64,000 nt of DNA from Vibrio bivalvicida (GCF_001399455.2 NZ_LLEI02000021.1:248001-312000), one strand, 5' to 3'; positions 8,226 through 17,795 are shown, counted from the first letter of the stretch. Program-made: numbers and translations. The notes: generated by a model from the letters alone, not told the origin.

Positions 8226-9551
8226 ATGAATTTAAAGCAGTGTTCCGTCGCCTTAGTCGCAATGATGGCAAGCTCGGCTTTCGCTGACACAGATGTTTAC
8301 CTAACCAACAATTCTCCTCAATCTTTGACTATTCAGGTTAGCCATGATGGAACTGACCAACTCAAATATGGTGAAGAGTGGCAACAGCATGTTGAGACTT
8401 TAGGCCCTTGGGAGACCAAGCAGGTGATGAGCTTTAACCGTTGGGAAGGCGTCAAATCAGGTAAAACCTACCGATTTAATACGGTCGTTTCTAACCCAGT
8501 GGGTGAAAGCGTGACGCTAAACCAAGTGATGAAAGGGCATTGGTACAACTCAACGATTGAGTATGGTGTCTCTGCGTCTGACGTTGCACTGAGCTTGAAA
8601 GATGATCGCAATATTCACCGCTACAATAGTCTGTCATTTGGTCAGCGAAGCGCAGAGCTTGCTTTTAAATCAGCCAAAACAGCTCGTTATGATGATCTTT
8701 ACTACACCATCACCCCGCAAAAGGTGGAAGAGCAAGTAGAGAACGATGAAAACACGCTTAAAATAATGACCTACAACATCTGGGCCCTGCCAGTTATCGC
8801 CTCTCACATCAGTGATCGCTATGACCTTATTCCTGACCATGTGAAAGGATATGACGTGTTGGCTTTACAAGAAGTGTTTGCCAGTGGGCGCGAAGCTTTT
8901 TTAAGAGAGCTTGCTAAAGAATACCCGTACCAGACCAAGATGCTCGACAAAGAAGGTGTCAATATTTACGATGGTGGCGTGATGATTGTGAGTCGCTATC
9001 CTATTGTTAATCAGGCGCAATATGTTTTCCCTGATTGTACCGGTACGGATTGCTTTGCGGATAAAGGCGTAAACTACGCAGAAGTGATCAAAGGTGGTAA
9101 GGCTTACCATGTGTTTGCCACGCATACCGCTTCCTTTGATACCGATACTGCTAGGGACTACCGTCAGCGTCAGTTTAAGCAGATTCGCCAGCTAGCGACT
9201 TCACTTAACATCCCAAACACAGAGACTGTCGTGTATAGCGGTGACTTCAACGTAAACAAGCTGAAGTTCCCGGGTGATTACCAACAGATGATTGCAAACT
9301 TGAGCGCTATTGAGCCAACTTACTCAGGTTACACGGCATCAACTTTTGATCCTCGTATCAACGATTTTGCTGGAGAAGCCATGTCAGGTGGAGAAAATGT
9401 TGAGTATCTAGATTACGTTATGGTGAGTAACGAGTATCAGGTGAAATCACATAACGATAACCGTGTGGATGTTCCTCGCTCCACTGGCGAGCGATTATGG
9501 AAACACTATAATCTGTCGGATCACTTCCCTGTTACTGCGGTCGTTAAATAA
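8226..9551 (+). CDS. Secreted sphingomyelinase C (sphingomyelin phosphodiesterase)
   Basis: 441 residues with a Sec signal peptide ending ASSAFA at about residue 20. The C-terminal two thirds is an endonuclease/exonuclease/phosphatase-fold phosphodiesterase: MTYNIWALP, DVLALQEVF (metal Glu), VYSGDFNVNK and the final LSDHFP catalytic His are all present. Bacterial neutral sphingomyelinases of this type hydrolyse sphingomyelin to ceramide and phosphocholine and often act as haemolysins. The N-terminal about 160 residues is a separate beta-rich region of unknown role. AAGGA precedes the ATG. The stop and the next gene's ATG share one base (TAATG, 9549-9553), linking it to the foldase-like protein. 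Confidence 0.88.
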   Translation: MNLKQCSVALVAMMASSAFADTDVYLTNNSPQSLTIQVSHDGTDQLKYGEEWQQHVETLGPWETKQVMSFNRWEGVKSGKTYRFNTVVSNPVGESVTLNQVMKGHWYNSTIEYGVSASDVALSLKDDRNIHRYNSLSFGQRSAELAFKSAKTARYDDLYYTITPQKVEEQVENDENTLKIMTYNIWALPVIASHISDRYDLIPDHVKGYDVLALQEVFASGREAFLRELAKEYPYQTKMLDKEGVNIYDGGVMIVSRYPIVNQAQYVFPDCTGTDCFADKGVNYAEVIKGGKAYHVFATHTASFDTDTARDYRQRQFKQIRQLATSLNIPNTETVVYSGDFNVNKLKFPGDYQQMIANLSAIEPTYSGYTASTFDPRINDFAGEAMSGGENVEYLDYVMVSNEYQVKSHNDNRVDVPRSTGERLWKHYNLSDHFPVTAVVK

Positions 9552-10519
9552 TGCTGCGTTTGTTGTCACTTATAATGCTCGTCGCTTCGGCGAGCATTAT
9601 TGGTTGGTTCGTCATTGAGGACCAGTCGCCGATATTGATGAGCCATAGTGGTAACCCCATTAATTCAGCAGTTGAGGCGACCGTAACGTCTATTGACGGT
9701 GATTATCAGGCTCCTGCAGACACAGCAGAAGCTGAGGCGTCACCGATTCAACCAAGTAAGCCCAATGCTAATGAGTGGCTAGAACGTTTTTCTACTCTTG
9801 AAGGAATGGCGCTAAACCAAGAACTCGAAGCATTCTGGCTCAATTGCCAATTGGTAAGAAATTGTGAAGAACAGTTGGCAGAGCTGAAGCCGTTGATGGC
9901 AGACTCTGGCTATTTCTTATTGGCAAACTACCTACAATTAAAGCAGCAGTGGCAGGATAACTTGGGTTCTCTGGAGTTAAACCAATTGGCTACATTGGCA
10001 GAAAAGGTGGCTGAGTTTCAACGTCAAGCTAAAGCTGTCTGGGGTCAGAAAGCTGAAACGCTACTCGCTGACCAATTTGCTGCTTATGATTTTGTTCTAG
10101 AGTCCCAATCACTCGCTGATAGCTCACCAAATGATTACCTAGCTGAGTTTCAATCGCTAGCGCAGCGTTGGCAAAAAGATGCTTCTTCGGTGGGGTTAGA
10201 CGGTGGTGTTGAAACATTTGAAACGGCGGTATCTCTAATTCCGGCTAGCTACAGCCAGCAGCAAAGAGAGTTGGTCATTAGTCAGCTTTCTGTCACTTAT
10301 CTTACTCAGGAGCAGGCCAGAGATATCTTGGCTCGCCAGCAGCAGGTGCGGGTTCAACTGCAAGAAGTGCAAGACTACCAAAGCCAGTTATCTGCGCTGG
10401 AAACTTCCCTCAGCCAATTGCGAGCATCTACTTATGCGGCTTTGAGTGACTCAGAATGGCTCAGTTATTATGATGAGCAAATACGTCAGTTTCGTATTGA
10501 GTTTTTTAAGTCTAAATGA
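9551..10519 (+). CDS. Membrane-anchored lipase-chaperone (Lif)-like protein
   Basis: 322 residues: one N-terminal membrane anchor (about residues 3-20), a Pro/Ala-rich linker, then an all-helical periplasmic part. Two stretches resemble lipase-specific foldases: LLANYLQLKQQW...VAEFQRQAKAVWGQKAETLLADQ, and near the C-terminus RELVISQLSVTYLTQEQARD followed by a Q-rich helix. The R-x-x-F-D-Y-F/C-L-S motif of classical foldases is not evident, so it is at best a divergent member. Coupling by TAATG to the sphingomyelinase gene suggests that enzyme is its client, whereas known Lif proteins serve true lipases. Alternative: an unrelated coiled-coil membrane protein. Confidence 0.5.
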   Translation: MLRLLSLIMLVASASIIGWFVIEDQSPILMSHSGNPINSAVEATVTSIDGDYQAPADTAEAEASPIQPSKPNANEWLERFSTLEGMALNQELEAFWLNCQLVRNCEEQLAELKPLMADSGYFLLANYLQLKQQWQDNLGSLELNQLATLAEKVAEFQRQAKAVWGQKAETLLADQFAAYDFVLESQSLADSSPNDYLAEFQSLAQRWQKDASSVGLDGGVETFETAVSLIPASYSQQQRELVISQLSVTYLTQEQARDILARQQQVRVQLQEVQDYQSQLSALETSLSQLRASTYAALSDSEWLSYYDEQIRQFRIEFFKSK

Positions 10520-10673
10520 TTGTTAAATAAGTGTTTAATAAAAACGTTTGCTATTTGTCTGGAGAGTGAAATTTTTGAATGGGAGTCTAAAAGGCTCCTG
10601 TTATGTTTTTAGTCATTATATTGATGTTTGTTATAACGCGCAGGCCAACTATTAATAAAAACAGGGTGTTGCA

Positions 10674-13088
10674 ATGAAACAACGTCAATGGGCTCTCGGC
10701 AAGTTAGCGGGAGCATGTTTACTAACGGGTTTGAGTGGTTATGCTCAAGCCTCTCCACAATGCGAATTTAACGACCTCTCTCAAGGTAACTTATTGGTTG
10801 AGAGTATCGCTTCTGCACAATCGTCTTGTTATCAGTCCTGGTTTAATGCGCCGGCTGAAGCCGCTGTTTCACTTTATAGTGAAGCTTCATTAAACCAAGT
10901 TGTTGGTACGTTAAGTGCTGAAGTGAATCAGTATAGAGGCGAAGATGCTCAGGCTATTCGTATCGCCAATTTAAGTGAGTTTATCAAAGCCGCGTATTTC
11001 GCTCGCTATGGTACACAGGAGCAATATGGTTACTTTTCTGATGAATTTAGCCGTACGATTGCACAAATCTCAGATCGTTTTATTCGTTCAAAGTACGCGA
11101 TAGATTTAGGACGCGAGCAAGTTCGGGCTATGTCCTCTATGACTCTATTGGTTGATAGCGTCAAGCAACTTCAATTGACGATGGATTCCATGCTGATTTT
11201 ACTTGAGTCGTTTGACCGTGAAAACAGCAAGAATCTTCAGTATGTTGATGGTTTAAACAATCTCTTCCGAGCCATGAATGGTCATATTGTTCGAGATGCC
11301 TTCTATAATGAGTTGGTACAACATCCTCAGTACTTGTATAGGTTAAAACAATTTGTCGATAGTAACTTGTGGACGTTAGGTACAGATTCTGAATTTTTGG
11401 TTTATAACGCGGTTCGTGAAACAGGTCGCCTGCTGGCTGGCAGAAACGATTCACTTAACCAGCAAGTTATGCCGTTTTTAGAAAGTATTATGGCTCAGCA
11501 TAAAGTAGGGACTGAAGGTGAAAAACTTTGGCTGGCATCCGCTGAAATGCTGCTGTTCTACGCACCTGAAAAGGCGAAAGAGCTCAATATTGAGGGGAAA
11601 AAGCAGCAATTAGAGCGACGCTTGCTAGTGAATCGCTATGAGTGTAGTGGTCCGGCCATCATTCGCTCTCAGAATCTTACTCAGCAGCAATCGCAGCAAG
11701 CATGTGAAATATTGAGTTCGACTGAGGCTGATTTTCATCGAGTTGCCAATACAGGGCAAGCTCCCGTTAAAGACGATCTTAACAACAACGTGGAGGTTGT
11801 TGTTTGGCAAGACAATGATTCGTATACCACTTACTCGAACTTCCTATTTGGCAACAGTACCGACAATGGCGGTCAGTATTTAGAAGGCAATCCATCGGAT
11901 GAGAACAACGTAGCGCGATTTTTAGCTTATCGATACGCATCAGAAGAACTCTCAATCCTGAACTTAGAGCATGAATACATTCACTATCTTGACGGTCGAT
12001 TCAACTTATATGGTGGATTTAGTAAGACATTAAGTGAAGGAAACATCGTTTGGTGGCTAGAAGGTTTTGCTGAGTACATGCATTACAAAAATGGCTATCA
12101 GGCTGCGGTGGATCTTACTGGTGATAAACACTACTCCTTAGCCGAAATATTCGCCACCACGTACGATCACGATCTAAACCGAGTCTACCGCTGGGGTTAT
12201 CTAGCCGTTCGATTTTTGTTAGAGCAACACCCAAGTGAGGTTGATCGTATTCTTCAGTACGCTCGATCTGGCGATTACTCGGCTTGGAGTCGAGAAGTAA
12301 AGTTGTTGGGATCAGAATTAAACACTGAGTTTGCGACTTGGTTGGACAGTGTGTCGGTGGAATCTCACACCGGAGACGGCAGTGAAGGAGACTCAGGCTC
12401 AATCGAAACACCTCAGTCTCAAACGTTTGAAAGCATTGGCTTAAACCGATTGCATAGTTTTAGTGCAGAGGATTACCAAGAGCGCTTATTCTATGTCGAT
12501 GTTCCCAATGGTGTGTCTGAGTTTAGCGTGTCGATCACAGGTGATGGAGATGCCGATCTTTATGCTAGCTACGAAAAAGTTGCTCACTATTATGACTACC
12601 AAATGTCAGAGTTTCAGCGTGGAAGTGAAGAAACGATTGAATTTGAAGCCCAATCAAATGGATTGATTGCCCCTGGGCGTTACTACTTTAGTTTGGCGGC
12701 GCGCGAAGCATTTCAAAATGTTGAAGTCGTTACGTTTGCCAAAAAGCAAATTCAAACTCACAAACCTAAAGATGATCTGTCGCCACTATTGATTGAAAAC
12801 AACAAGGCGAAATCACTAACGGTTAATGAGCGCCGTTATATTGGCTTATACGTTGAACAGCCAGGTACTGTTCGTGTTTGGTTGACACCTAAACAGCAAG
12901 ATCAAGGAAAAGTGGATATGTACGTTGGGCTTGAGGCTTGGGCATCTGAAAGTCAATATGATTTGTCCACAACTTCGCAAGGTAAATACCAGTATCTAGA
13001 GTTCAATGTCGATAAAACGGGCTATATTCACTTCACGCTCGCTACTTCTCATGCAGACAGTGAAATAGAACTATTTGCAAGCTACTAA
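10674..13088 (+). CDS. colA: Secreted microbial collagenase, peptidase family M9
   Basis: 804 residues with a Sec signal peptide ending YAQA near residue 26. The zinc site HEYIH is at residues 433-437, with EGFAEY at 463-468 supplying the third ligand region. About residues 40-320 form the helical activator domain typical of M9 enzymes, and two C-terminal beta domains (about 585-690 and 705-804) look like PPC/collagen-binding modules. It should cut native collagen into small Gly-Pro-Hyp-rich peptides. It has its own upstream region (154 bp) and a terminator after it, so it is monocistronic. Hydroxyproline and peptide-import genes elsewhere in the window could use its products. Confidence 0.9.
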   Translation: MKQRQWALGKLAGACLLTGLSGYAQASPQCEFNDLSQGNLLVESIASAQSSCYQSWFNAPAEAAVSLYSEASLNQVVGTLSAEVNQYRGEDAQAIRIANLSEFIKAAYFARYGTQEQYGYFSDEFSRTIAQISDRFIRSKYAIDLGREQVRAMSSMTLLVDSVKQLQLTMDSMLILLESFDRENSKNLQYVDGLNNLFRAMNGHIVRDAFYNELVQHPQYLYRLKQFVDSNLWTLGTDSEFLVYNAVRETGRLLAGRNDSLNQQVMPFLESIMAQHKVGTEGEKLWLASAEMLLFYAPEKAKELNIEGKKQQLERRLLVNRYECSGPAIIRSQNLTQQQSQQACEILSSTEADFHRVANTGQAPVKDDLNNNVEVVVWQDNDSYTTYSNFLFGNSTDNGGQYLEGNPSDENNVARFLAYRYASEELSILNLEHEYIHYLDGRFNLYGGFSKTLSEGNIVWWLEGFAEYMHYKNGYQAAVDLTGDKHYSLAEIFATTYDHDLNRVYRWGYLAVRFLLEQHPSEVDRILQYARSGDYSAWSREVKLLGSELNTEFATWLDSVSVESHTGDGSEGDSGSIETPQSQTFESIGLNRLHSFSAEDYQERLFYVDVPNGVSEFSVSITGDGDADLYASYEKVAHYYDYQMSEFQRGSEETIEFEAQSNGLIAPGRYYFSLAAREAFQNVEVVTFAKKQIQTHKPKDDLSPLLIENNKAKSLTVNERRYIGLYVEQPGTVRVWLTPKQQDQGKVDMYVGLEAWASESQYDLSTTSQGKYQYLEFNVDKTGYIHFTLATSHADSEIELFASY

Positions 13089-13098
13089 AACTAAACAT

Positions 13099-13123
13099 AA
13101 AAGAGTGCTTATGCGCTCTTTTT
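13099..13123 (+). terminator. Intrinsic terminator after collagenase gene
   Basis: AAAAGAG pairs with CTCTTTT, closed by a GC/GC pair around loop TTAT, and runs directly into five T. Eleven bases after the collagenase stop. Confidence 0.8.
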
Positions 13124-13341
13124 AGTTAATGATTTTACAAATGTGTCAATAGGTGGATGTTAAATTCGCTGTTGCTAAATTAGACAAAATTAAATATTGA
13201 TATTTTATGTAATAGAGTGATCTTGAGCAGAAAAATTGACCAAAATCTAATCATTTTACTTCCTCTTATCCATCAAGCTGATAGGTTGTAGTTGTAGATT
13301 AATTACTCTACTACTGATAATTATTACAATGAGGATCATTT

Positions 13342-14535
13342 ATGAGACCGAATATTTCTATCAGCTTAATGCTTGCAACGGCAGTGGTTGGATTCCAAAC
13401 CAACGCAAAACCTCTAATTGCACAAGACATGACTTCCTTGTCTAAAGCAGAAGAAATTTCCAAACAGAAACAAGAGCTCGCACTTCAGTTCAGTGAAAGG
13501 TATCAATCGCTGGAAACTAACCTGAAAGCGCAAATCACTGAGAAGAATCTATCTGCTTCGGTCAGTCAGATTCAGTCAGCACAACCTTATTCTGCGTTTA
13601 GTCGTCAGTTACAACAAGCTGACCAAAACTATCGCACCATGAAAGGGGTCGAAGACTTTACGGATTCTTTGATTGAGCTTCGCATTGCGGATGCCTCGAT
13701 GGTAGAGCAGTGGAAGCAGGGTGAAAGTCCGCTCTTTGCATTTGAACCATCGGGTGATGACTCAAACTGGCAATACGTTGAGGCTTATGATGTTTATGGT
13801 CAGCTTCACCAGTTAGATGTGTATGAAATGCCGGACGTGCCTGTATTCGTCGTCGACAGTAACGGTGCTGAAGAGTTACGAGCGGGTCTTGAGGCGATGC
13901 AAGCAGAGATGCAGCGTCTAGGGCAGCCAACTAAGTTAACCACAGACGAACCAGTGGCTAAACCAAAAGCTCAACGGGTTAGACGCTCTGTCATGACAGC
14001 GGATGTTCAGCCTCTTAGCACAACCCAACTAACTAAGATTCGCCTAAACGATGACCAAGAACCTTGGATTTCTGGTAAAGCAGAGATTTACGCCATCATT
14101 ACTGGGGTCGATCCAAGCCGCGATGCGCCGCAGATCGATTTGGTTGAAATGCCGTATCTAGATTACGACGGTCAAGATTATTACCCTGGTCAAACAATGA
14201 TCATCTGGCCTCGTTACCGTTGGGGAGCCGTTGATATGGTTCTGATGGAGCAAGATGACGGTACGGATTACAAGGAACTGGCAAAACTACTGGTGAAAGC
14301 CGCAGAAGAAATCTTGAAAATGATTCCAGATCCAGAAGTACAAGGCTATGCCATTATTGCTCAAATCACAGGTAAAATTATCGATGTCATCCCCGATGGA
14401 TTGCTGACAAACGATGATGACTACGTTGATGTTTACTACACCTTAATGCAAAACACACCGTACGTTGATCGACCAGGGGCGGGGGGCAATGCGACGGCAA
14501 CCTTTACGCCAGTAACCATAAACCCTACCGAGTAA
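13342..14535 (+). CDS. Secreted DUF3103-like protein of unknown function
   Basis: 397 residues with a signal peptide ending near TNAK (about residue 23). The next about 80 residues are helical and Gln/Lys-rich. The middle and C-terminal parts are acidic, with PYLDYDGQDYYPGQTMIIWP and, later, LTNDDDYVDVYYTL. I recognise the overall pattern as DUF3103, a family I know mainly from gammaproteobacteria, but I cannot give a function. GAGGATC precedes the ATG. It lies between two terminators and is therefore transcribed alone, next to the collagenase and sphingomyelinase genes, which suggests an exported role. Confidence 0.6.
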   Translation: MRPNISISLMLATAVVGFQTNAKPLIAQDMTSLSKAEEISKQKQELALQFSERYQSLETNLKAQITEKNLSASVSQIQSAQPYSAFSRQLQQADQNYRTMKGVEDFTDSLIELRIADASMVEQWKQGESPLFAFEPSGDDSNWQYVEAYDVYGQLHQLDVYEMPDVPVFVVDSNGAEELRAGLEAMQAEMQRLGQPTKLTTDEPVAKPKAQRVRRSVMTADVQPLSTTQLTKIRLNDDQEPWISGKAEIYAIITGVDPSRDAPQIDLVEMPYLDYDGQDYYPGQTMIIWPRYRWGAVDMVLMEQDDGTDYKELAKLLVKAAEEILKMIPDPEVQGYAIIAQITGKIIDVIPDGLLTNDDDYVDVYYTLMQNTPYVDRPGAGGNATATFTPVTINPTE

Positions 14536-14541
14536 ACCTTA

Positions 14542-14578
14542 AACGCAAAATGGGACTGATTAGTCCCATTTTTGCGTT
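14542..14578. terminator. Bidirectional intrinsic terminator
   Basis: AACGCAAAA-TGGGACT pairs with AGTCCCA-TTTTTGCGTT around a short GATT loop. The A-run and T-run on the two arms let it work for the DUF3103 gene (plus) and the small membrane protein gene (minus). Confidence 0.8.
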
Positions 14579-14589
14579 ACAGTATATTC

Positions 14590-14886
14590 CTAAGCTAACA
14601 AAGTTTGCAAAACTTGCACTGAAACGAAACTAATCAGCTTAGAGATTAAAACGATCCAGATGCACCCTTCCAAAGGTGTTTCAGTCACGTAGTAGAGGAG
14701 GCTCACAAACAGCACAAGACTTGCAATCCACCCAACAACAGGGACTAAGGAAACGAGCGCAACGGCGACGACAATCCCAGCTAACGAGGCTAAATGAACG
14801 TTTTCAAGCGCAATTTGAGCCGCGACATACAGGCAACAAGCAGAAATAAAAACTTCAAATGCAAAAGCAATGGCTTCTGACACCAT
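14590..14886 (-). CDS. Small integral membrane protein, unknown
   Basis: 98 residues, nearly all hydrophobic, with about three membrane segments (roughly 5-25, 33-65 and 72-96). GAGGAGAACTC gives a strong ribosome site before ATG 14886. No catalytic motif is visible and I do not recognise the family. It is expressed alone, sharing the terminator at 14542-14578 with the convergent DUF3103 gene. Confidence 0.6.
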   Translation of the reverse strand: MVSEAIAFAFEVFISACCLYVAAQIALENVHLASLAGIVVAVALVSLVPVVGWIASLVLFVSLLYYVTETPLEGCIWIVLISKLISFVSVQVLQTLLA

Positions 14887-15000
14887 GAGTTCTCCTCATA
14901 AATGCGTTTATGGTGTTTGCAGCCATTGACGTCAATTAAGTTATGATTATTGTTATCACTACCAGTTTAGTCGAACTTGTAGCTTTTAAATTTATTCCGA

Positions 15001-15942
15001 TTATGGCTTGGTTAAAACAGGTGAACTAAACGTATCGGGTTTGAGCGTGATCACCGAGCAATCTAGTTGATTGATCATTGCTTCCGCAGTATTACCCAAT
15101 ACAAAACCAGATATTCCAGAACGAGACATAGAACCCAAGATAACGAGATCCATCTTGTAGTCGGCAACGTATTTTGGGAATACTTCACGAGTCTCCCCTT
15201 CTAGCACTTTAGGCTCTATTTTTATTGGGCTATCTTTATGCACCTCTAATAGTGCATTTAAACGGGATAGCCGTTCTTTGCGCATTTCTTTGGCTATTAA
15301 GGCAATCTCAATGTCACTATAGCCACTCCAATCACGTAAGAAACCTTCTGACTCAAATTTCCACACATGGCAAAGAGTGAGCGAAGCGCCAACGCTTGAA
15401 CAAAAATCTATTGCCATAGACAGAAGCTGGGCATTGAAATCTTGATATTCATCGTTAGTTAGGTCGACGGCGACAACAACATTGCGAATGGAACTAGGGA
15501 CTCTGCTTAGAGACCAGATGGGGGCTTCTGACTTACGCATTAGATTTAAAGTATTGCTGCCTCTTTCGCAGGCGTCTTTTTTAGATTGTCGATAGGAGTT
15601 AATGATGATCATGGAGGCATCTGATTCATCAGCCTCTTTTATGATTTCAATGAATGGAGTGCCAACACGTACCTTGGTACTAAAACGTATATTGGAATAT
15701 TGGTCTGATAGGGTACGGGCTTGTTTTTCTAAATCGTTTTTTAAGTGATGGGTCGCTTTGTCAAGAACGTTTAATGATGATCCTGATAGGTGATATATTT
15801 CCTTGAACTCGGCCAGTTCTTTAATAACAAGTAGCAAGGTCACCTTTGCTGAGCACTTATTGGCGAACTGAAATGCTTGATGGTGGGAATCATCAATCTC
15901 TTGACCAGGAGCAATCGGTACCAAAAGTTGAGTGAATGTCAT
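15001..15942 (-). CDS. Tandem universal stress protein (UspE-like)
   Basis: 313 residues made of two UspA domains (about 1-145 and 152-305). The first begins TQLLVPIAPGQEID. The second carries VVVAVDLTNDEYQDFN and ends with GSMSRSGISGFVLGNT, close to the G-x2-G-x9-G-S/T nucleotide-binding pattern; the first domain has a weaker version. Such proteins are cytoplasmic and help survival under starvation or oxidative stress. TTGGAGGAAGG precedes the ATG. It stands alone between the small membrane protein and the acetyltransferase operon. Confidence 0.85.
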   Translation of the reverse strand: MTFTQLLVPIAPGQEIDDSHHQAFQFANKCSAKVTLLLVIKELAEFKEIYHLSGSSLNVLDKATHHLKNDLEKQARTLSDQYSNIRFSTKVRVGTPFIEIIKEADESDASMIIINSYRQSKKDACERGSNTLNLMRKSEAPIWSLSRVPSSIRNVVVAVDLTNDEYQDFNAQLLSMAIDFCSSVGASLTLCHVWKFESEGFLRDWSGYSDIEIALIAKEMRKERLSRLNALLEVHKDSPIKIEPKVLEGETREVFPKYVADYKMDLVILGSMSRSGISGFVLGNTAEAMINQLDCSVITLKPDTFSSPVLTKP

Positions 15943-16062
15943 ATACCTTCCTCCAAATTAATATGAAATCGATCATTTAACTCTTCTAACTATAGGTAAT
16001 GTGTCCTAGATTATCATTTTGGTTTCGTACTGTTTTTGAGATTTTTGTCGAGCTACAGGGAT

Positions 16063-16086
16063 AAAAAAGGAGAACAACTGTTCTCC
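16063..16086 (-). terminator. Intrinsic terminator of the GNAT operon
   Basis: Read on the minus strand: GGAGAAC, loop AGTT, GTTCTCC, then six T. It lies about 30 nt past the acetyltransferase stop. Confidence 0.8.
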
Positions 16087-16113
16087 TCTGCTTTATTCAG
16101 CTTATTGGGTGAG

Positions 16114-16569
16114 TTACGCCACTTGTCTGCTGTCTAGTTCAATTACAGCCAGCATATCGTCGTGCTCTATATCGATGCCAGTTTCTACGAAACCAAATGT
16201 ATTATAAAAATCTTTGGCGACAGGGTTGGAAGGGTTGTAACGGATTTCAATCTCGCGAACGCCTTGTCTTAGTTTCATTTCATCGAGTGCAAGATTTAAC
16301 GCCGCTCTACCGAAGCCTTGAGCCTGATATTCTGCTGCAATCATAAAGCGCCATATTGATGATTTGGTTTCTGTTTCGTGCACCCACATCAAGAACCCAA
16401 CCAATGTATCGCCTGCGTAAATCGCCCGAGTGATATAGCCTTCATTGAATGCCGCCTCTACCAACGACAACGTATTTGGTGCAAGGAAGTGTTCTTGCTC
16501 TTGTGACACTTGCAAGTGGCAGACTTGCATATAGTTACTCTTATCTATTTTTTGTAGTGAGCATTTCAT
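16114..16569 (-). CDS. GNAT family N-acetyltransferase
   Basis: 151 residues with the GNAT fold. The acetyl-CoA pyrophosphate loop is AAEYQAQGFGRAALNLAL (Q-x-x-G-x-G/A at about residues 95-102), followed by IEIRYNPSNPVAKDFYNTFGF, the beta5 to helix motif of the family. The spermidine-acetyltransferase-like ending is not enough to name a substrate; small amines and aminoglycosides are both possible. GGAGAAAACA precedes the ATG. Last gene of an operon with the DUF6653 gene (25 bp upstream) and the GGCT-like gene. Confidence 0.8.
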   Translation of the reverse strand: MKCSLQKIDKSNYMQVCHLQVSQEQEHFLAPNTLSLVEAAFNEGYITRAIYAGDTLVGFLMWVHETETKSSIWRFMIAAEYQAQGFGRAALNLALDEMKLRQGVREIEIRYNPSNPVAKDFYNTFGFVETGIDIEHDDMLAVIELDSRQVA

Positions 16570-16594
16570 TGTTTTCTCCTAGATAACCGACTTG

Positions 16595-17107
16595 TTAATC
16601 TTTAAACCAAGACTGATAAACAGGGTTTAAATCCTTAGTATCTTGATAAATCCATACCATGCGATCGACAAACCAAGCCTTGGTCGCCATAAGCCAAAGC
16701 ATGCCAAAAAGCATGGACTCAATGTGGAGCGAGTAGACACCATAAATCCAAACGGGCAACCCTAATATTTGTAATATCATCAATAGATTACACATAGATA
16801 GATGATGCTGAGGGATGATAGCTTCTTTACTGCGGTTTAGATAGATACGCTCACCAAATGTGCCCATTGAAGCCCAGTTGTTGGTTGATTCAGGAGCAGG
16901 GAATAGGCGTGGATTCAGCCATACCCAAGTTAACACCAATAACGTTGGGATCAGTGAGTACCACCCTAGCCAGTCGCGCGAGGCCAGCGCTAGTGTGAGC
17001 AATGGCAAAATTGTAAACCGAGAATAGACACTCCAAGGGCTAGAGTGTTTTGCCCAAGCACTGTCATCCATCGACATGGCTTTTTCAGCGAATTTTAAGA
17101 TATCCAT
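16595..17107 (-). CDS. DUF6653 family membrane protein
   Basis: 170 residues with membrane segments at about 30-45, 48-63 and two more between 108 and 142, separated by a polar loop around NPRLFPAPES and GERIYLNRS. The WVWLNPRLFP and KAWFVDRMVWIYQD patterns are what I associate with DUF6653. Function unknown. AAAGGATTGAA precedes the ATG, only 9 bp after the GGCT-like gene, so the two are co-transcribed. Confidence 0.65.
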   Translation of the reverse strand: MDILKFAEKAMSMDDSAWAKHSSPWSVYSRFTILPLLTLALASRDWLGWYSLIPTLLVLTWVWLNPRLFPAPESTNNWASMGTFGERIYLNRSKEAIIPQHHLSMCNLLMILQILGLPVWIYGVYSLHIESMLFGMLWLMATKAWFVDRMVWIYQDTKDLNPVYQSWFKD

Positions 17108-17116
17108 TTCAATCCT

Positions 17117-17542
17117 TTAGGAAGTGGCATACCGGCTACGATAAAGTTTCGCATGTGACAAACAATATTCATCAGTTAACTCAGCTCGAATATCAGCGTC
17201 TACCAGCATTTCTGGCGGTTTACCATAAGCATACACGGTCAGTGATTCCCCGGTTTCCACGCACTCCACTTCAAGTGAGATTCTCCGATAACCGTCCTTC
17301 GCATCAATACGTTCGAGCTTGTCCATCGCCGACAAAGCTTGGTCAGTAACGTTAAAAATTTGGCCTTTGACTGGGTAGCCTTCTCCGTGTTGTAAGACTA
17401 GCCAAGGGGAATGGCGTTCACCAATCAGGTAAAGAGGGAATCGCTGTTTGGTTTGGAACGTATTGCCATAGCGAATCCCTTTATTAGTTTTAAAATTAGG
17501 AAAACCTTCCTTTAGCGTTCCAAAAACAAATACCTTGTACAC
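17117..17542 (-). CDS. Gamma-glutamylcyclotransferase-like (AIG2/GGCT fold) protein
   Basis: 141 residues from a GTG start at 17542. The longer reading frame reaches an ATG at 17578, but GGGAGAG lies 4 nt before the GTG, and family members start directly at the VFVFGTLKEGFPN strand as here. The G-T-L loop binds the substrate carboxylate, and the catalytic Glu is expected near YPVKGQIFNV or in KLERIDA. The family opens gamma-glutamyl-amines or peptides to 5-oxoproline. Cytoplasmic. First gene of the operon with DUF6653 and GNAT. Confidence 0.72.
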   Translation of the reverse strand: MYKVFVFGTLKEGFPNFKTNKGIRYGNTFQTKQRFPLYLIGERHSPWLVLQHGEGYPVKGQIFNVTDQALSAMDKLERIDAKDGYRRISLEVECVETGESLTVYAYGKPPEMLVDADIRAELTDEYCLSHAKLYRSRYATS

Positions 17543-17795
17543 CCAACTCTCCCTAGTTTGATGGCGAATACTAGCCATCTAATATGCCATTAATATACTA
17601 TGCCAGCAATGGTGCTCTATAATACGGTATTGATTTCAAAGCGTATGTTTAATAACCTCCGACCAACTTATCTAGAGACTTAAAGACGACCATGACACTT
17701 ATTCGTTGACTATCTTTACCTAACTTCAAACACATAGACACTCACTCTTTCTTAGCGGAGAGGGAATAAACTTGAATTGAAAAAGGTAATTCTCA

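Noticed and set aside
13315..13341. Possible Fur box in GATAATTATTACAATGAGGATC
   Set aside because: Only about half of the 19-bp consensus matches, in an A+T-rich region.
17543..17795. A small gene or RNA in the gap before the alpha/beta hydrolase
   Set aside because: No frame with a ribosome site and no stable hairpin; it looks like ordinary promoter DNA.
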